From Methanomicrobiaceae archaeon (lineage in GTDB: Archaea; Halobacteriota; Methanomicrobia; Methanomicrobiales; Methanomicrobiaceae), in assembly GCA_016928355.1 (NCBI GenBank), contig JAFGKW010000059.1:1-36521 (forward strand): DNA of 36,521 bases. The letters run 5' to 3'. The number at the start of each line of letters is the position of its first letter. The stretch's first letter is position 1. The notes beneath the pieces were generated by a model that had not been told where the DNA came from, ran no database searches, and saw nothing but the letters and a program-made list of their open reading frames with translations. Shown in pieces: positions 1 through 8,720 of the stretch. The position numbers and the translations under genes were made by a program.

Positions 1-1
1 A

Positions 2-979
2 GAACGGAACCTGAAAGTTGCCTGTCTCCAGATGGATAAGGGGCAGTTCGATGTGAATTCCTACCTTGAGAATGGCTGCTACCACTATACAATTCCTCTT
101 GAAGCAGCTAGGACTTGGGAGGATTTTGAACGATGGATTCCTACCGGCTTTGATGTTTACCTGCTGGAGATTACTTTTGCATACTCTCCCAAAGGAATGG
201 CATATGTCGATCTTTTCAATAATGTAAATGAAGTCATTTCTTATGATTTGAAAGACGAATGGCAAAAAACAGCTAAAAACGCGGTTTTGGATTGCATGCT
301 TAATCATTATATGATTACAGATGGAGAGAGTGAGGATTCTTTGATGGCTTTATGGGATTTATTTCATAAAAGGAATGTAAAGGTCATATATACCAAATCT
401 CCAGCTGATCTTGAAGGACCTTATGTTAATGCTGAATTTGAATTAGTGAATCCTGAAGAGTTTGTTTATGAAGAGATAAAGCCTCGATATCAATTTCCGT
501 CCGGTACGAAAAAAGCGATAGCGGTCGGAGCTTTTCCTGCAGAGTACTGGGATATTTTTCCTGATCTGAAATGGTACGGGTTTGATTATGCGGGCTTTAT
601 GGAAAGATTCAGGAAGGAGGATTACGATCTTGCCGTAATCGGGAAGTGCATGAATAAAAATCTAAAATTTTATGACAGGCCGGAAAATTGTGAAGTGATC
701 TGTTATCAGCCGTCGGTCTACATCAATTTTTCTGCAGATTCCAAACTTAAAACCCAAAAGGATGATTTTATGGAAGTTTTTAAGAGAATAAAATCAAAAA
801 AGCCCGGAAGTCCTATCGGAAGTGACGAAGGAATGTTTGGATCTTACAACAACAAATACTGGACTTACAGGACACATCCTGACTTTGATATAATCAAAAA
901 AGAGGGAAACATCCTGTTCTGCAACGGGTGGATTCTTCCCCAATATTTAATCCGCGACGGCTATCTGGAGGTGGAGTAA
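2..979 (+). CDS. Unknown protein, 5'-truncated by window edge
   Basis: I do not recognise the family. The frame is open from the first complete codon (base 2) with no stop before the first ATG at base 32. That ATG has no Shine-Dalgarno (SD) sequence before it (the preceding bases are gcctgtctccag), so the true N-terminus probably lies outside the window. The visible product is about 325 residues, soluble, rich in aromatic and acidic residues, with no membrane segment. Near the C-terminus lies a Gly/Asn/Tyr-rich stretch (GMFGSYNNKYWTYRTHPDFD) and a hydrophobic tail. The stop is one base before the start of the Ig-like protein, so the two are probably co-transcribed and may act together. Codons are A/T-rich at third positions, unlike genes after about 3.25 kb. 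The CDS is very likely real; its function is unknown. Confidence 0.75.
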   Translation, partial: ERNLKVACLQMDKGQFDVNSYLENGCYHYTIPLEAARTWEDFERWIPTGFDVYLLEITFAYSPKGMAYVDLFNNVNEVISYDLKDEWQKTAKNAVLDCMLNHYMITDGESEDSLMALWDLFHKRNVKVIYTKSPADLEGPYVNAEFELVNPEEFVYEEIKPRYQFPSGTKKAIAVGAFPAEYWDIFPDLKWYGFDYAGFMERFRKEDYDLAVIGKCMNKNLKFYDRPENCEVICYQPSVYINFSADSKLKTQKDDFMEVFKRIKSKKPGSPIGSDEGMFGSYNNKYWTYRTHPDFDIIKKEGNILFCNGWILPQYLIRDGYLEVE

Positions 980-980
980 T

Positions 981-2537
981 ATGGGAACTCCTCCGCCGAC
1001 TCCTCCGGTTGTGACCAAGGTCAGTCCTTTGGGTGGAGAAGTCACTGATTATGCGGGCTCTTCAAGAGTTTTTCAGGTATCGATAGAGCCGGCCGCAATT
1101 GTCAAAGTTTATTTTGATGGCAGTCTTCTATCTGAAACAAGCATTGCGACTACAAGCCATAGTCATACTTTTCCTTCAGCTCCAGTTGGAGAGCATGTTG
1201 TGCGATTTGTTGCTACTATTGGTGATGCAACAGGAGAAGCATATTGGAACTGGAATGTAATCACCTCTTCTGAAACATCTCCTGTAGTAACATTAGTTAG
1301 TCCATCCGAACAGGAAATTGAGGATTCAGGTTCATTAACCACGAGAACTTTTGAAGTATCTGTCAATCAACCATCAAGAGTCAGGTATTATCTTAATGGA
1401 GATCTGGAATATGATTCAGAAAGTCCGGTTAGTACATGTTCGGTTACGTTAACCGCTCCACGCTATGGTCAGAATATAATTAGTGTTATTGCAGAAAATT
1501 CAAATGGAAGGGGTCTAAATCACTGGAAATGGGTATTATATAGTTCCGTTGAAACTCCACAGCCTCCGGTAATTACCCTTCAGTGGCCTTTATCTGAAAC
1601 AATGCGTACGGCATATGGTACGTCTCTTCCGATTTATGCAACTATTGAGCCTGCTGCAGAAGTAGAAATTTTCTTTGATGAGACATCAGTTCTTTCAGTA
1701 GAAGAACTTACTAAATTTGTAATTTATTCAACAAGTGACTCATGCTCTATTGGCCTTCACACAATCAGAATATATGCACAAAATAATACTGGTAGTGATG
1801 AGGTTATCATATACTGGACCATAGAGGAAGAGGTGAATTTACCGGTTTTAAATGTAGATCTCCCTCCGGTAATCTCTAATTTAAAGGGGGAACACAGATG
1901 GTTTACGGTAACTGCAAACACTACATGTTCTGTTGAATTTTGTATAGATGGCATTCCTGTAGATCATTCAAATCTCTCCTTGTTTTCATTTGCATATTTC
2001 AGCTACCGCACTTCAAAATTGAGTGTGGGACAACATTCGGTATCCTTTATTGCCAAAAATGCAGCGGGCCAATCTGAAAAATCTGCAATATGGATAATTA
2101 ATGATCCAACTGATTTTGTCCAACAGGTTTCTGGTGAATGTGAAGATGCCGATATAAATGGAGGATTAAGGATAGAAGCCGTATTATCTGAAAGGGCAGA
2201 TGGGTCCAGATGTATCGATATTAATTACACTGCGAATGTTGGTATGACAGCAATGGATCAGGGTTTAGTACCGATTTGGGCAACTCTTAAAATTGATGCA
2301 GCTGTTTCATGGCCTGTAATTACCGCCACAGGTGAAGTTATAGATTACCCCAACCTGCATAAATTCCACAATACAGCTACTGGTAAAGGGACCATTCACC
2401 TGGAGGTTCCAACACGTTCATTCTATATTGTAAATGTTAGAATGGATGGCAGATATTTTGCTAAAGAACAAGAAGTTCTGATTCCAAAATTTATTATGTG
2501 TACGGAAGAATGTACGTTAAGTCTATCATTGGAATAA
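981..2537 (+). CDS. Protein with four tandem Ig-like repeats
   Basis: The 518-residue product has four recurring blocks of about 85-90 residues (roughly 8-94, 100-186, 195-281 and 294-373). Each opens with a PPV/PVI-like segment, has a central beta stretch of the type V.[YF][FY].[DN]G, then G.[HN].[VI].[FI].A.N..G, and mostly ends in a tryptophan (W.W or Y/I-W). This is the look of bacterial/archaeal Ig-like or CARDB-type beta-sandwich repeats. A different C-terminal region (about 385-518) follows, with cysteines at 387, 411, 507 and 511. There is no signal peptide and no C-terminal anchor, unusual for such repeats, so it may be secreted another way or be part of a cytoplasmic assembly. The start has a good SD (ggaggtgg at 967-974) and follows the previous stop by one base. 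Repeat architecture is seen directly; the role is unknown. Confidence 0.8.
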   Translation: MGTPPPTPPVVTKVSPLGGEVTDYAGSSRVFQVSIEPAAIVKVYFDGSLLSETSIATTSHSHTFPSAPVGEHVVRFVATIGDATGEAYWNWNVITSSETSPVVTLVSPSEQEIEDSGSLTTRTFEVSVNQPSRVRYYLNGDLEYDSESPVSTCSVTLTAPRYGQNIISVIAENSNGRGLNHWKWVLYSSVETPQPPVITLQWPLSETMRTAYGTSLPIYATIEPAAEVEIFFDETSVLSVEELTKFVIYSTSDSCSIGLHTIRIYAQNNTGSDEVIIYWTIEEEVNLPVLNVDLPPVISNLKGEHRWFTVTANTTCSVEFCIDGIPVDHSNLSLFSFAYFSYRTSKLSVGQHSVSFIAKNAAGQSEKSAIWIINDPTDFVQQVSGECEDADINGGLRIEAVLSERADGSRCIDINYTANVGMTAMDQGLVPIWATLKIDAAVSWPVITATGEVIDYPNLHKFHNTATGKGTIHLEVPTRSFYIVNVRMDGRYFAKEQEVLIPKFIMCTEECTLSLSLE

Positions 2538-2559
2538 ATTATGGGGAGTTATATTCGAT

Positions 2560-3183
2560 ATGAGTAATCTTGAAAATATTCTGAGATCCATTCCCGGTTA
2601 TATCCTGAATCCTGCGGAAACATATGAAAGGAACAGAAATGAAGGTTATTTTTATGCAATAGCAATATTTTTCATTCTTTATGCGGCGATATTTCTTCTG
2701 TCAGGTCTTTTACTGGTCATTTATGATATTTTAAGCGGGCGGACAAACGATCCTCAATTCTTTTTGCTATGGTTCGGATTATACGGATTGTTTAGATCTT
2801 CTGTCGAGATTCCGGTCATCGTGTTTATAATTCATTTTGCCTCAAAACTCGGAAATAAGAAAGTAGGGTTTGCTGATTCCTTTAAAATTGCATTTGTTGG
2901 TTATGCATTTTTTATCTTCATAATCGGGTTAATTACCGTAATAGATGGATTATTGAGGAGTATATTTAGTGTAAATTATGCCGCCGGCCTGAAATATTTT
3001 GTAGATTATCCGCTTTACATTCTTGCAACACTGTTTTTTATCCGTGTTGCAGCCGAAGGGATAAGGGCATTGCACGGTCTTTCCAAAAGAAAATCATATG
3101 CAATCGCTGTAATCTCTATTCTGGCGGCATATTTTGCTATGCGCCTTGTTTTGTTCCTGATTGTGGATCTATTTTTGGTATAG
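2560..3183 (+). CDS. Yip1-like multispanning membrane protein
   Basis: The 207-residue protein opens with a short amphipathic segment containing NPAETYERNRNEG, then about five hydrophobic helices (about 29-55, 68-95, 110-132, 145-165 and 178-205). A polar loop between helices 2 and 3 (ASKLGNKKVGFADSFK) and a late G.RALHG.S.RK motif match the layout of archaeal Yip1-domain proteins, whose function in prokaryotes is not established. It starts 22 bp after the Ig-like gene with a modest SD (ggggag at 2542-2547), so it is probably the third gene of the same AT-rich operon. Family assignment rests on helix spacing and the loop motifs, so it is moderately sure. A generic membrane protein is the alternative. 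Confidence 0.65.
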   Translation: MSNLENILRSIPGYILNPAETYERNRNEGYFYAIAIFFILYAAIFLLSGLLLVIYDILSGRTNDPQFFLLWFGLYGLFRSSVEIPVIVFIIHFASKLGNKKVGFADSFKIAFVGYAFFIFIIGLITVIDGLLRSIFSVNYAAGLKYFVDYPLYILATLFFIRVAAEGIRALHGLSKRKSYAIAVISILAAYFAMRLVLFLIVDLFLV

Positions 3184-3285
3184 GTATATTCGGTATCTTT
3201 TGAAAACCACCCTTCCGTCTCCAAATAGCGCCAACACCACAACCCCCCAAAAAACATAACCCCCCTCCCGCAAAAAACCTCATCA

Positions 3286-3603
3286 GTGAACGTCTACTGC
3301 TTTATCCTCGGGTTCATCACGGCAGTCTTCGCCTGTCTTCTCCTGATCGATGTCGTGACGACGACCCTCATACTAAACGCCGGCGGGACCGAGTTAAACC
3401 CCATGATGACCGGCATCGTGAACCACCCGTGGCTCCATATCCTGGTAAAGACGCTGTTCGCAATATTCGTGGTCCTTGTCGCATGCCGGGCCGAGCAGCT
3501 TGAGGAGCACTCGGGAGCGGTGATCCTGATCGCCGCATGCTCGATCTTTTTCGTTGTCGCGATTCACAACATCCTCGAGGTAATCTTCACTTTTTTCGGC
3601 TAA
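3286..3603 (+). CDS. DUF5658-like small membrane protein
   Basis: The 105-residue product has three to four hydrophobic helices (about 5-29, 47-65 and 76-103). The first carries D.VTT..IL..GGTE.NPMM, the signature of DUF5658 membrane proteins common in methanogens; function unknown. The start is a GTG without an obvious SD; no better start lies downstream before the signature, so I keep it. It lies just past the AT-rich block and has the higher GC of the rest of the window, which marks the compositional boundary. The gene is convergent with msvR, 14 bp from its stop. Confidence 0.75.
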   Translation: MNVYCFILGFITAVFACLLLIDVVTTTLILNAGGTELNPMMTGIVNHPWLHILVKTLFAIFVVLVACRAEQLEEHSGAVILIAACSIFFVVAIHNILEVIFTFFG

Positions 3604-3617
3604 AAGGAGCCCGTATC

Positions 3618-4400
3618 TTATTTGCCCGGAGAATTATCTCCTTTTTTCTTTATTACAAAACGGCAGAACGAATCCCCGGCCGCATAGCAGTGCGTCTCGG
3701 TGACATCGACATCGTCCCCGGTCTGGCGGGTGAAGACCGCTGTCAGGAGTCCTGAGTCAAATGAGCATGCCGGCCTCCCTATCTTCGGGAGTTCCTCACA
3801 CTCGTAGCAGTTCCTGACCGTGATAATGAGAGGATCGGTCTGCTCGACCGTTATCTCGCCAAGCTCATTCTCCCTGAAGAAACCGGTGAGATTCTTCATG
3901 AACTCATCGTCTGAACTGTCCGATACGATCTCCGCGACCTCGTTTCCGGCACTGATGCCGGCACTGAAGAGAACAGGCTCGATATTTACGCCGCTTTGAA
4001 GAAGGCTTGTTCTTATCGTATTGAATATCAGCCTGAATACCGATGCGGGCCCGACTTCTTCAGACAGGACGGGCCGGTTTTCGTAACCGGCGGGAATTTT
4101 ACAATCCGGAGCGGCGATTGTTCCGAGATAGCGTGCATCCAGGTACAGGTACTTGCGTCTCGCATCCGCTTCGTCCGTCCTCTCCGCAAGAATCCCGTCC
4201 TCTATCATGTCATGGAGATGAACGGAGACCGTCGATTTGGCCCTCCCGATCCGCTTTACAATCTCGTCGAACCTCTGCTCCCCATCCATCACCATCTGCA
4301 GTATCTCTATCCTGACCGGGCTTTCCACCACGATTGTCCTGCCGTTTTTAAGGAATATGAGGGCATCTGTTTTTTCTGCAGTCTCTTCCGCCTTTTTCAT
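3618..4400 (-). CDS. msvR: MsvR-type HTH/V4R redox regulator
   Basis: The 260-residue protein has an N-terminal winged-helix domain of ArsR type (about 25-90, with RFDEIVKRIGRAKSTVSVHL as recognition region) and a C-terminal V4R domain (about 115-250) with cysteines at 198, 201, 212, 238 and 246. In methanogens this architecture defines MsvR, a redox-responsive regulator whose cysteines control DNA binding and which, in Methanothermobacter, represses itself and a divergent flavodiiron-protein operon. Here it is divergent from fprA with only 92 bp between start codons, the same arrangement. The ATG lies about 28 bp from a TATA element on the minus strand (ctataaaaag near 4425-4434), so its mRNA is probably leaderless or nearly so. 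Identification by architecture plus context is strong. Gene-specific binding is inferred. Confidence 0.85.
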   Translation of the reverse strand: MKKAEETAEKTDALIFLKNGRTIVVESPVRIEILQMVMDGEQRFDEIVKRIGRAKSTVSVHLHDMIEDGILAERTDEADARRKYLYLDARYLGTIAAPDCKIPAGYENRPVLSEEVGPASVFRLIFNTIRTSLLQSGVNIEPVLFSAGISAGNEVAEIVSDSSDDEFMKNLTGFFRENELGEITVEQTDPLIITVRNCYECEELPKIGRPACSFDSGLLTAVFTRQTGDDVDVTETHCYAAGDSFCRFVIKKKGDNSPGK

Positions 4401-4438
4401 CCTTCATGATATATCCCGGGCAAACTTTTTATAGATTC

Positions 4439-4476
4439 TGTTCGTATAACATAGAATGTTAGTAATAATACGAACA
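4439..4476. promoter_or_regulatory. MsvR-like operator between msvR and fprA
   Basis: A perfect 9-bp inverted repeat, TGTTCGTAT at 4439-4447 and ATACGAACA at 4468-4476, has a 20-bp spacer. The TTCGTA/TACGAA cores resemble the reported MsvR boxes (recalled, not checked). The left arm is just upstream of the msvR TATA box and overlaps a TATA-like stretch (cgtataaca) for fprA. The right arm lies near the expected fprA transcription start. Binding would be expected to block both promoters. Confidence 0.7.
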
Positions 4477-4479
4477 AAA

Positions 4480-4485
4480 AGGTGA
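4480..4485 (+). promoter_or_regulatory. SD sequence of fprA
   Basis: AGGTGA ends 7 nt before the ATG at 4493 and decides the fprA start. Confidence 0.7.
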
Positions 4486-4492
4486 AAGAAAA

Positions 4493-5707
4493 ATGAAAGC
4501 GACAGAACTTGCAAAAGGAGTGTACTGGGTTGGAGCAATCGACTGGAATCTTCGCGATTACCATGGGTACACACTGCCTGGAACGACATACAACGCGTAC
4601 CTCGTAGTCGGAGAAAAGACCGCCCTTATCGATACGACATATCCCGGATTCGAGGGACAGATGCTTGACCGCGTTGCATCGATAATCGATCCTTCGAAGA
4701 TCGACTATGTGATCGCAAACCACGTCGAGGTCGATCATTCCGGTGGTCTTCCGAAGATCGCGAAGATGCTCCCCGGTGTGCCCATATACTGTACACAGGC
4801 GGGAGTTGAGGGATTCAGACGCCACTACGATACGGGCGGCTGGAATTTCCATGTAATAAAAACCGGAGATACCCTCGATCTTGGCGGAAAGACACTCGTA
4901 TTCCTCGAAGCCCCGATGCTTCACTGGCCGGATTCGATGTTCACCTATCTCGCCGAAGAGGAGATTCTCTTCCCGAACGACGCATTCGGTCAGCATATCG
5001 CATCATCGGAACGTTTCGACGATGAACTCGGGATCGATGCCGCGATGGACCATGCACAGAAGTTCTTCGCGAACCTGATAATCCCACTCGCCCCCAAAGT
5101 ACTGAAGAAACTCGGTGAGGTCACCGATCTCAATATCGGCATAAAGATGGTCGCACCGAGCCACGGTGTGATCTGGAGGGAGAACGCCCTGAATATTATT
5201 CTTGCTTATGCCGACTGGTCAAACGGTATATCGAAGGATAAGGTCACGATCGTCTACGATACGATGCACGGCTCGACCACAGCCATGGCACAGGCGATCG
5301 CCGAAGGCGTCATAGAGGGCGGCTGCGAGGCGAAGGTCTGCGTACTCAAGGACGGGAGGTACGAGGGCACCCACAGGTCGGACGTCGTAAAGGAGATCCT
5401 CGATTCAAAGGCCTTAATCGTCGGAACTCCGACACTCCAGGACGAACCCCTGCCTACAGTCGACGGGTTCATGAGCTATCTCCGCGGTCTTCGCCCGGGG
5501 CGGCTTACAGAGAAGAAGAAAGGATTCACGTTCGGATCGCACGGCGGTGTCGGCGGTGCGGTAAGGGTTGTTGAAGACGATATGAAGAAGGCCGGAATAG
5601 AGATATTCAGGGAGCCGATAGAGGTCAATTACAGGCCGGATAAGGACGAGATCGAACTTTGCCGCAGGTCAGGAAGGGAGATTGCGAAAGCGGTTAGAGG
5701 CAGATAA
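4493..5707 (+). CDS. fprA: F420H2 oxidase, flavodiiron protein FprA
   Basis: This 404-residue enzyme is a flavodiiron protein. In methanogens FprA reduces O2 to water with electrons from F420H2, protecting the anaerobic cell. The N-terminal metallo-beta-lactamase-like domain (1-245) carries the diiron ligands: the HVEVDH motif (H77, E79, D81, H82), H144, D163 and H224. The C-terminal flavodoxin domain (about 250-400) binds FMN through YDTMHGST (255-262) and the later GTPTLQDE and GSHGGVGG loops. Length and all ligands are normal for the family. No C-terminal rubredoxin is fused, consistent with direct use of F420H2. It is transcribed divergently from msvR under the shared inverted-repeat operator, so induction on oxidative change is likely. 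Confidence 0.95.
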   Translation: MKATELAKGVYWVGAIDWNLRDYHGYTLPGTTYNAYLVVGEKTALIDTTYPGFEGQMLDRVASIIDPSKIDYVIANHVEVDHSGGLPKIAKMLPGVPIYCTQAGVEGFRRHYDTGGWNFHVIKTGDTLDLGGKTLVFLEAPMLHWPDSMFTYLAEEEILFPNDAFGQHIASSERFDDELGIDAAMDHAQKFFANLIIPLAPKVLKKLGEVTDLNIGIKMVAPSHGVIWRENALNIILAYADWSNGISKDKVTIVYDTMHGSTTAMAQAIAEGVIEGGCEAKVCVLKDGRYEGTHRSDVVKEILDSKALIVGTPTLQDEPLPTVDGFMSYLRGLRPGRLTEKKKGFTFGSHGGVGGAVRVVEDDMKKAGIEIFREPIEVNYRPDKDEIELCRRSGREIAKAVRGR

Positions 5708-5745
5708 TTTCTTTCAGGAACTTATTGATCACCGCTATTATCTAA

Positions 5746-5751
5746 TTTTTT
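5746..5751 (+). terminator. T-run terminator after fprA
   Basis: Six consecutive T residues about 40 bp after the fprA stop, in an AT-rich gap between convergent genes, suit an archaeal oligo-T terminator. No strong hairpin precedes it. Confidence 0.4.
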
Positions 5752-5771
5752 GCACTATTGTTGTGCAACAT

Positions 5772-8621
5772 TCACTCCTCCACCCTGAACATCCCCGCCG
5801 GAACGCTCATCTCGAATCTCGCCCCTTCCCCGTAAACACCGTTCTCCCTGATCTTAATTCCCGTAGTCGAGAGGATCTCGCCCGAGAGGAAAAGCCCGAG
5901 GCCGGTATTTTTGTAGTGCTCCCTTTTGAAGATCATCTTCTTGAACTCCTCCGGAACGCCCATCCCGTCGTCCTCGCAAACAAGTATTCCGCCGCCCTCT
6001 GACTCCTTGAAGTAAAACCCGATCTTTGTTATCTTTTCGCCGTGCTTGACTGCATTATCGAAGAGGTTGTATATCACCTTACCGAAGAGCGGGTCAGCAT
6101 AGATCTCGAGTTCCCCGAGGCTGTTTTCAACCTTCAGCCCGGCAAACGAGGAGTTTTTGGCCGTATCATCGACTATATCGCTTACTTTCTGCCACTTGGG
6201 GGACTGTTCTCCGAGGTCCTTGTAGTCCTTTGTAAAGAGGATCTGCCTTTTGATTGTGTTTGCGGCTCCGGAAACCTTTTTGAGGTATTCCTCTGTCTTT
6301 GATCCGGCCGGATACTCCTGGTCCATCTCGATCATCTCGAGGAACGCGATTATCCCCGTCAGCTGGTTGAGGATGTCGTGCCTCGTTATGCTCGATAGAA
6401 GATTCAGTTTTCTGTTAGCCTCTCTCAGCCCATCCTCGGCGCGTTTCAGGTCCGAGACGTCTGTATAAATGCCGAGAACATTGCCATTTGGCAGCAGTGT
6501 GGCATTCAGCATGCCGTTAACGGTGGTTTCATCTTTTCTTTTTATTACGAGCTCTCTTGTCAGTTGGCCCTTTTTAAGGATATTTTTAAAGTCCCTTGTT
6601 ATTCCTTCGAGATCCCCGGGGAGAGCGATATCGGTTATCCCTACCTTCAGCATCTCTTCTTTAGTGTATCCCGTGATCCTGGAGGCTGCAGGATTTACAT
6701 CGATATACTTACCCGAGACATCGGCGATGAAGATACCCTCAGTCGCGTAATTGACATAGCTCCTGAACTTCGCCTCGCTCTCCTTTAAGGCCTCCTCCAT
6801 CTGTTTGCGTTCGCTTATGTCGGTCGCTATATTCAGCAGGACTTCTCTGCCCTCCCATTCAACGATTTTGACGTTGACATGCATCGGGAACATCGACCCG
6901 TCCTTTTTGAGGTGCTCAACATCGTAGTTTAGCTCTCTTTTTTCCCTGATCTCTTCGAGCCTTTCTGAAAGCAGGGCTGCACTTTCGGGGGAATTTACCT
7001 CCCTGAGGTTCTTTGCCATTAATTCGTCGCGGGAGAAGCCGTGAAGCCGCAGTGTCTCCTCGTTTACATAGATTATATTCCCGTCAAAATCGTGTACGAT
7101 AATAGATGCCGGGGCGTCGTCCGACATCCTGGCAAGCAACTGGCGTTCCGCTTCTTCGTGCCTTCGTTCGGTAATATCCTTGAGGATACAGTGGGTCCTG
7201 ACAAATTTGCCTTCGGAATCTCTCTGGATTTTTCCCGAAAAGAGAACCGTGACGATATCGCCTCCTTTTTTTATGAGGTTTAATTCGGTATTCATCTCCC
7301 CTTTTTCCATGAACTCAGTGAATTTTGTACTGCAGTTGGTACCACAGTCTTTGGCTACGTAATCCATGAAGCGGGTGCCGAGAACCTCGTCTTTTGAATA
7401 CCCCATTAATTTCGACCATTCTTCATTGATGTCGATCAGTCTGGCCTCGTTGTCCAGGGACTGGTACGCAAGAGGAGAATTTTCGAACATATTGCGGAAC
7501 CTTTTCTCGCTTTCAACAAGTTCATTTTTGACAGTCATTTCTGCGGTGAAGTCGGAGAGAACCCCTGTAAATCCCGAGAATGCATCTCCTGTCTCAACGG
7601 TTCTGCCGGATGACCTGAAATAACGGGGCTTACCTTCCGAATCAAGAACACGAAATGTCTGCGACCCTGGTTTTCCCTTCAGCGTGTCTTCAAAGCTTTT
7701 TTGGACCCTTTCAAGGTCATCCGGGTGTATGAATTCACTGAAGGGCCTTCCTGTAATATCCTCCGGGGGGATGCCGAGATATGACTCGATAACCGGGCTG
7801 ATATAGGTGAAAGTCCCGTCAGAGTCGAGAATGTATATGATGTCCCTGATGTTTTCAACAAGACTTTTGTACTGTTCCCTGTTCTTTTGAAGCGCTTCTT
7901 CGGCCTCCTTGCGTTCCGTTATATCGGTCAGGACTGCGATGGTTGCAATCTCTCCCTTGTATCCTACATTGGAGCTCCTGACTTCTGTAACTCTCTTACC
8001 GATCTTTGTTTCGATGGTCATCTCATAAGGGGGCGTGGTCTCTCCGTTTGCCCTTTTCCCCAGGTTTTCAAGGACTGTTTTACGTGATTCCGGGGCAATA
8101 AAGTCAATTATTTCAGAACCGATCAACTGCTCCTCCGGGACCGGGGCCATCTTCATAACAGCCGGATTGGCATAGAGAATTTTACCGTCCCTGTGGACGA
8201 TAATATAGTCGGGAACGCCGTTTAATAGGCTCTTGTATCTCTCCTCGCTCTCCCTTAGAGCCTCTTCACTTCTTGTTTTTTCATCAGAATCTCTGCAGAG
8301 CCCAATTAATTCGCCGGCCCCTGTCATCAGGGCATCGACCGAAACAAAAAAGAACTCCCCGCCGGCATCAAAGGTCAGGATGAAAGGGCAGCCGATACCT
8401 TTACTCCTGAGTCTGCTGAAGAGTCCGGAATCCGGAGTCGCGGGAATTTTTAAGCAGGAGATAACCGCATTGTATCTTCCGGTCAGGGCCGCTTTTATTG
8501 ATTCATCCCCCGGTCCGGCCGTATTGATGGATAATCCGGGACCGGCTGCTTCAAGCGCCTTCTTCAGTTTCCCTGTAATTGATGGCTCTCCGGAGATGAG
8601 AACGAGGATTGAAGATTTCAT
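5772..8621 (-). CDS. Multi-PAS histidine kinase with degenerate receiver
   Basis: This 949-residue soluble sensor kinase has five PAS/PAC units: about 125-237, 246-362, 372-486, 493-606 and 615-727. They are visible from repeated [DG]ITERK or DISERK ends joined by helical EEAL.ESE linkers. The transmitter follows, with the phosphoacceptor box SSITRHDILNQ (H748), N-box YNLFDNAVKHG (N852, N856), and nucleotide-binding DDGMGVP (884-890) and NTGLGLFL (905-912). Residues 1-110 resemble a response-regulator receiver, but the usual acceptor aspartate segment reads NAVISCLKIP, so it is probably not phosphorylated. With no membrane segment, it senses a cytoplasmic signal, perhaps redox or a ligand bound by PAS domains. 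A short AGGA lies upstream of the ATG. No response regulator is adjacent; the output partner is unknown. Confidence 0.92.
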   Translation of the reverse strand: MKSSILVLISGEPSITGKLKKALEAAGPGLSINTAGPGDESIKAALTGRYNAVISCLKIPATPDSGLFSRLRSKGIGCPFILTFDAGGEFFFVSVDALMTGAGELIGLCRDSDEKTRSEEALRESEERYKSLLNGVPDYIIVHRDGKILYANPAVMKMAPVPEEQLIGSEIIDFIAPESRKTVLENLGKRANGETTPPYEMTIETKIGKRVTEVRSSNVGYKGEIATIAVLTDITERKEAEEALQKNREQYKSLVENIRDIIYILDSDGTFTYISPVIESYLGIPPEDITGRPFSEFIHPDDLERVQKSFEDTLKGKPGSQTFRVLDSEGKPRYFRSSGRTVETGDAFSGFTGVLSDFTAEMTVKNELVESEKRFRNMFENSPLAYQSLDNEARLIDINEEWSKLMGYSKDEVLGTRFMDYVAKDCGTNCSTKFTEFMEKGEMNTELNLIKKGGDIVTVLFSGKIQRDSEGKFVRTHCILKDITERRHEEAERQLLARMSDDAPASIIVHDFDGNIIYVNEETLRLHGFSRDELMAKNLREVNSPESAALLSERLEEIREKRELNYDVEHLKKDGSMFPMHVNVKIVEWEGREVLLNIATDISERKQMEEALKESEAKFRSYVNYATEGIFIADVSGKYIDVNPAASRITGYTKEEMLKVGITDIALPGDLEGITRDFKNILKKGQLTRELVIKRKDETTVNGMLNATLLPNGNVLGIYTDVSDLKRAEDGLREANRKLNLLSSITRHDILNQLTGIIAFLEMIEMDQEYPAGSKTEEYLKKVSGAANTIKRQILFTKDYKDLGEQSPKWQKVSDIVDDTAKNSSFAGLKVENSLGELEIYADPLFGKVIYNLFDNAVKHGEKITKIGFYFKESEGGGILVCEDDGMGVPEEFKKMIFKREHYKNTGLGLFLSGEILSTTGIKIRENGVYGEGARFEMSVPAGMFRVEE

Positions 8622-8720
8622 CGTTCCTGAGTATGGAATTCCATAATAAAATACTTGCTATCACAATAAGTGTAAAAATCCGGGTGCTCTTCATAATCCC
8701 CGGATATTTTATGAACAATA

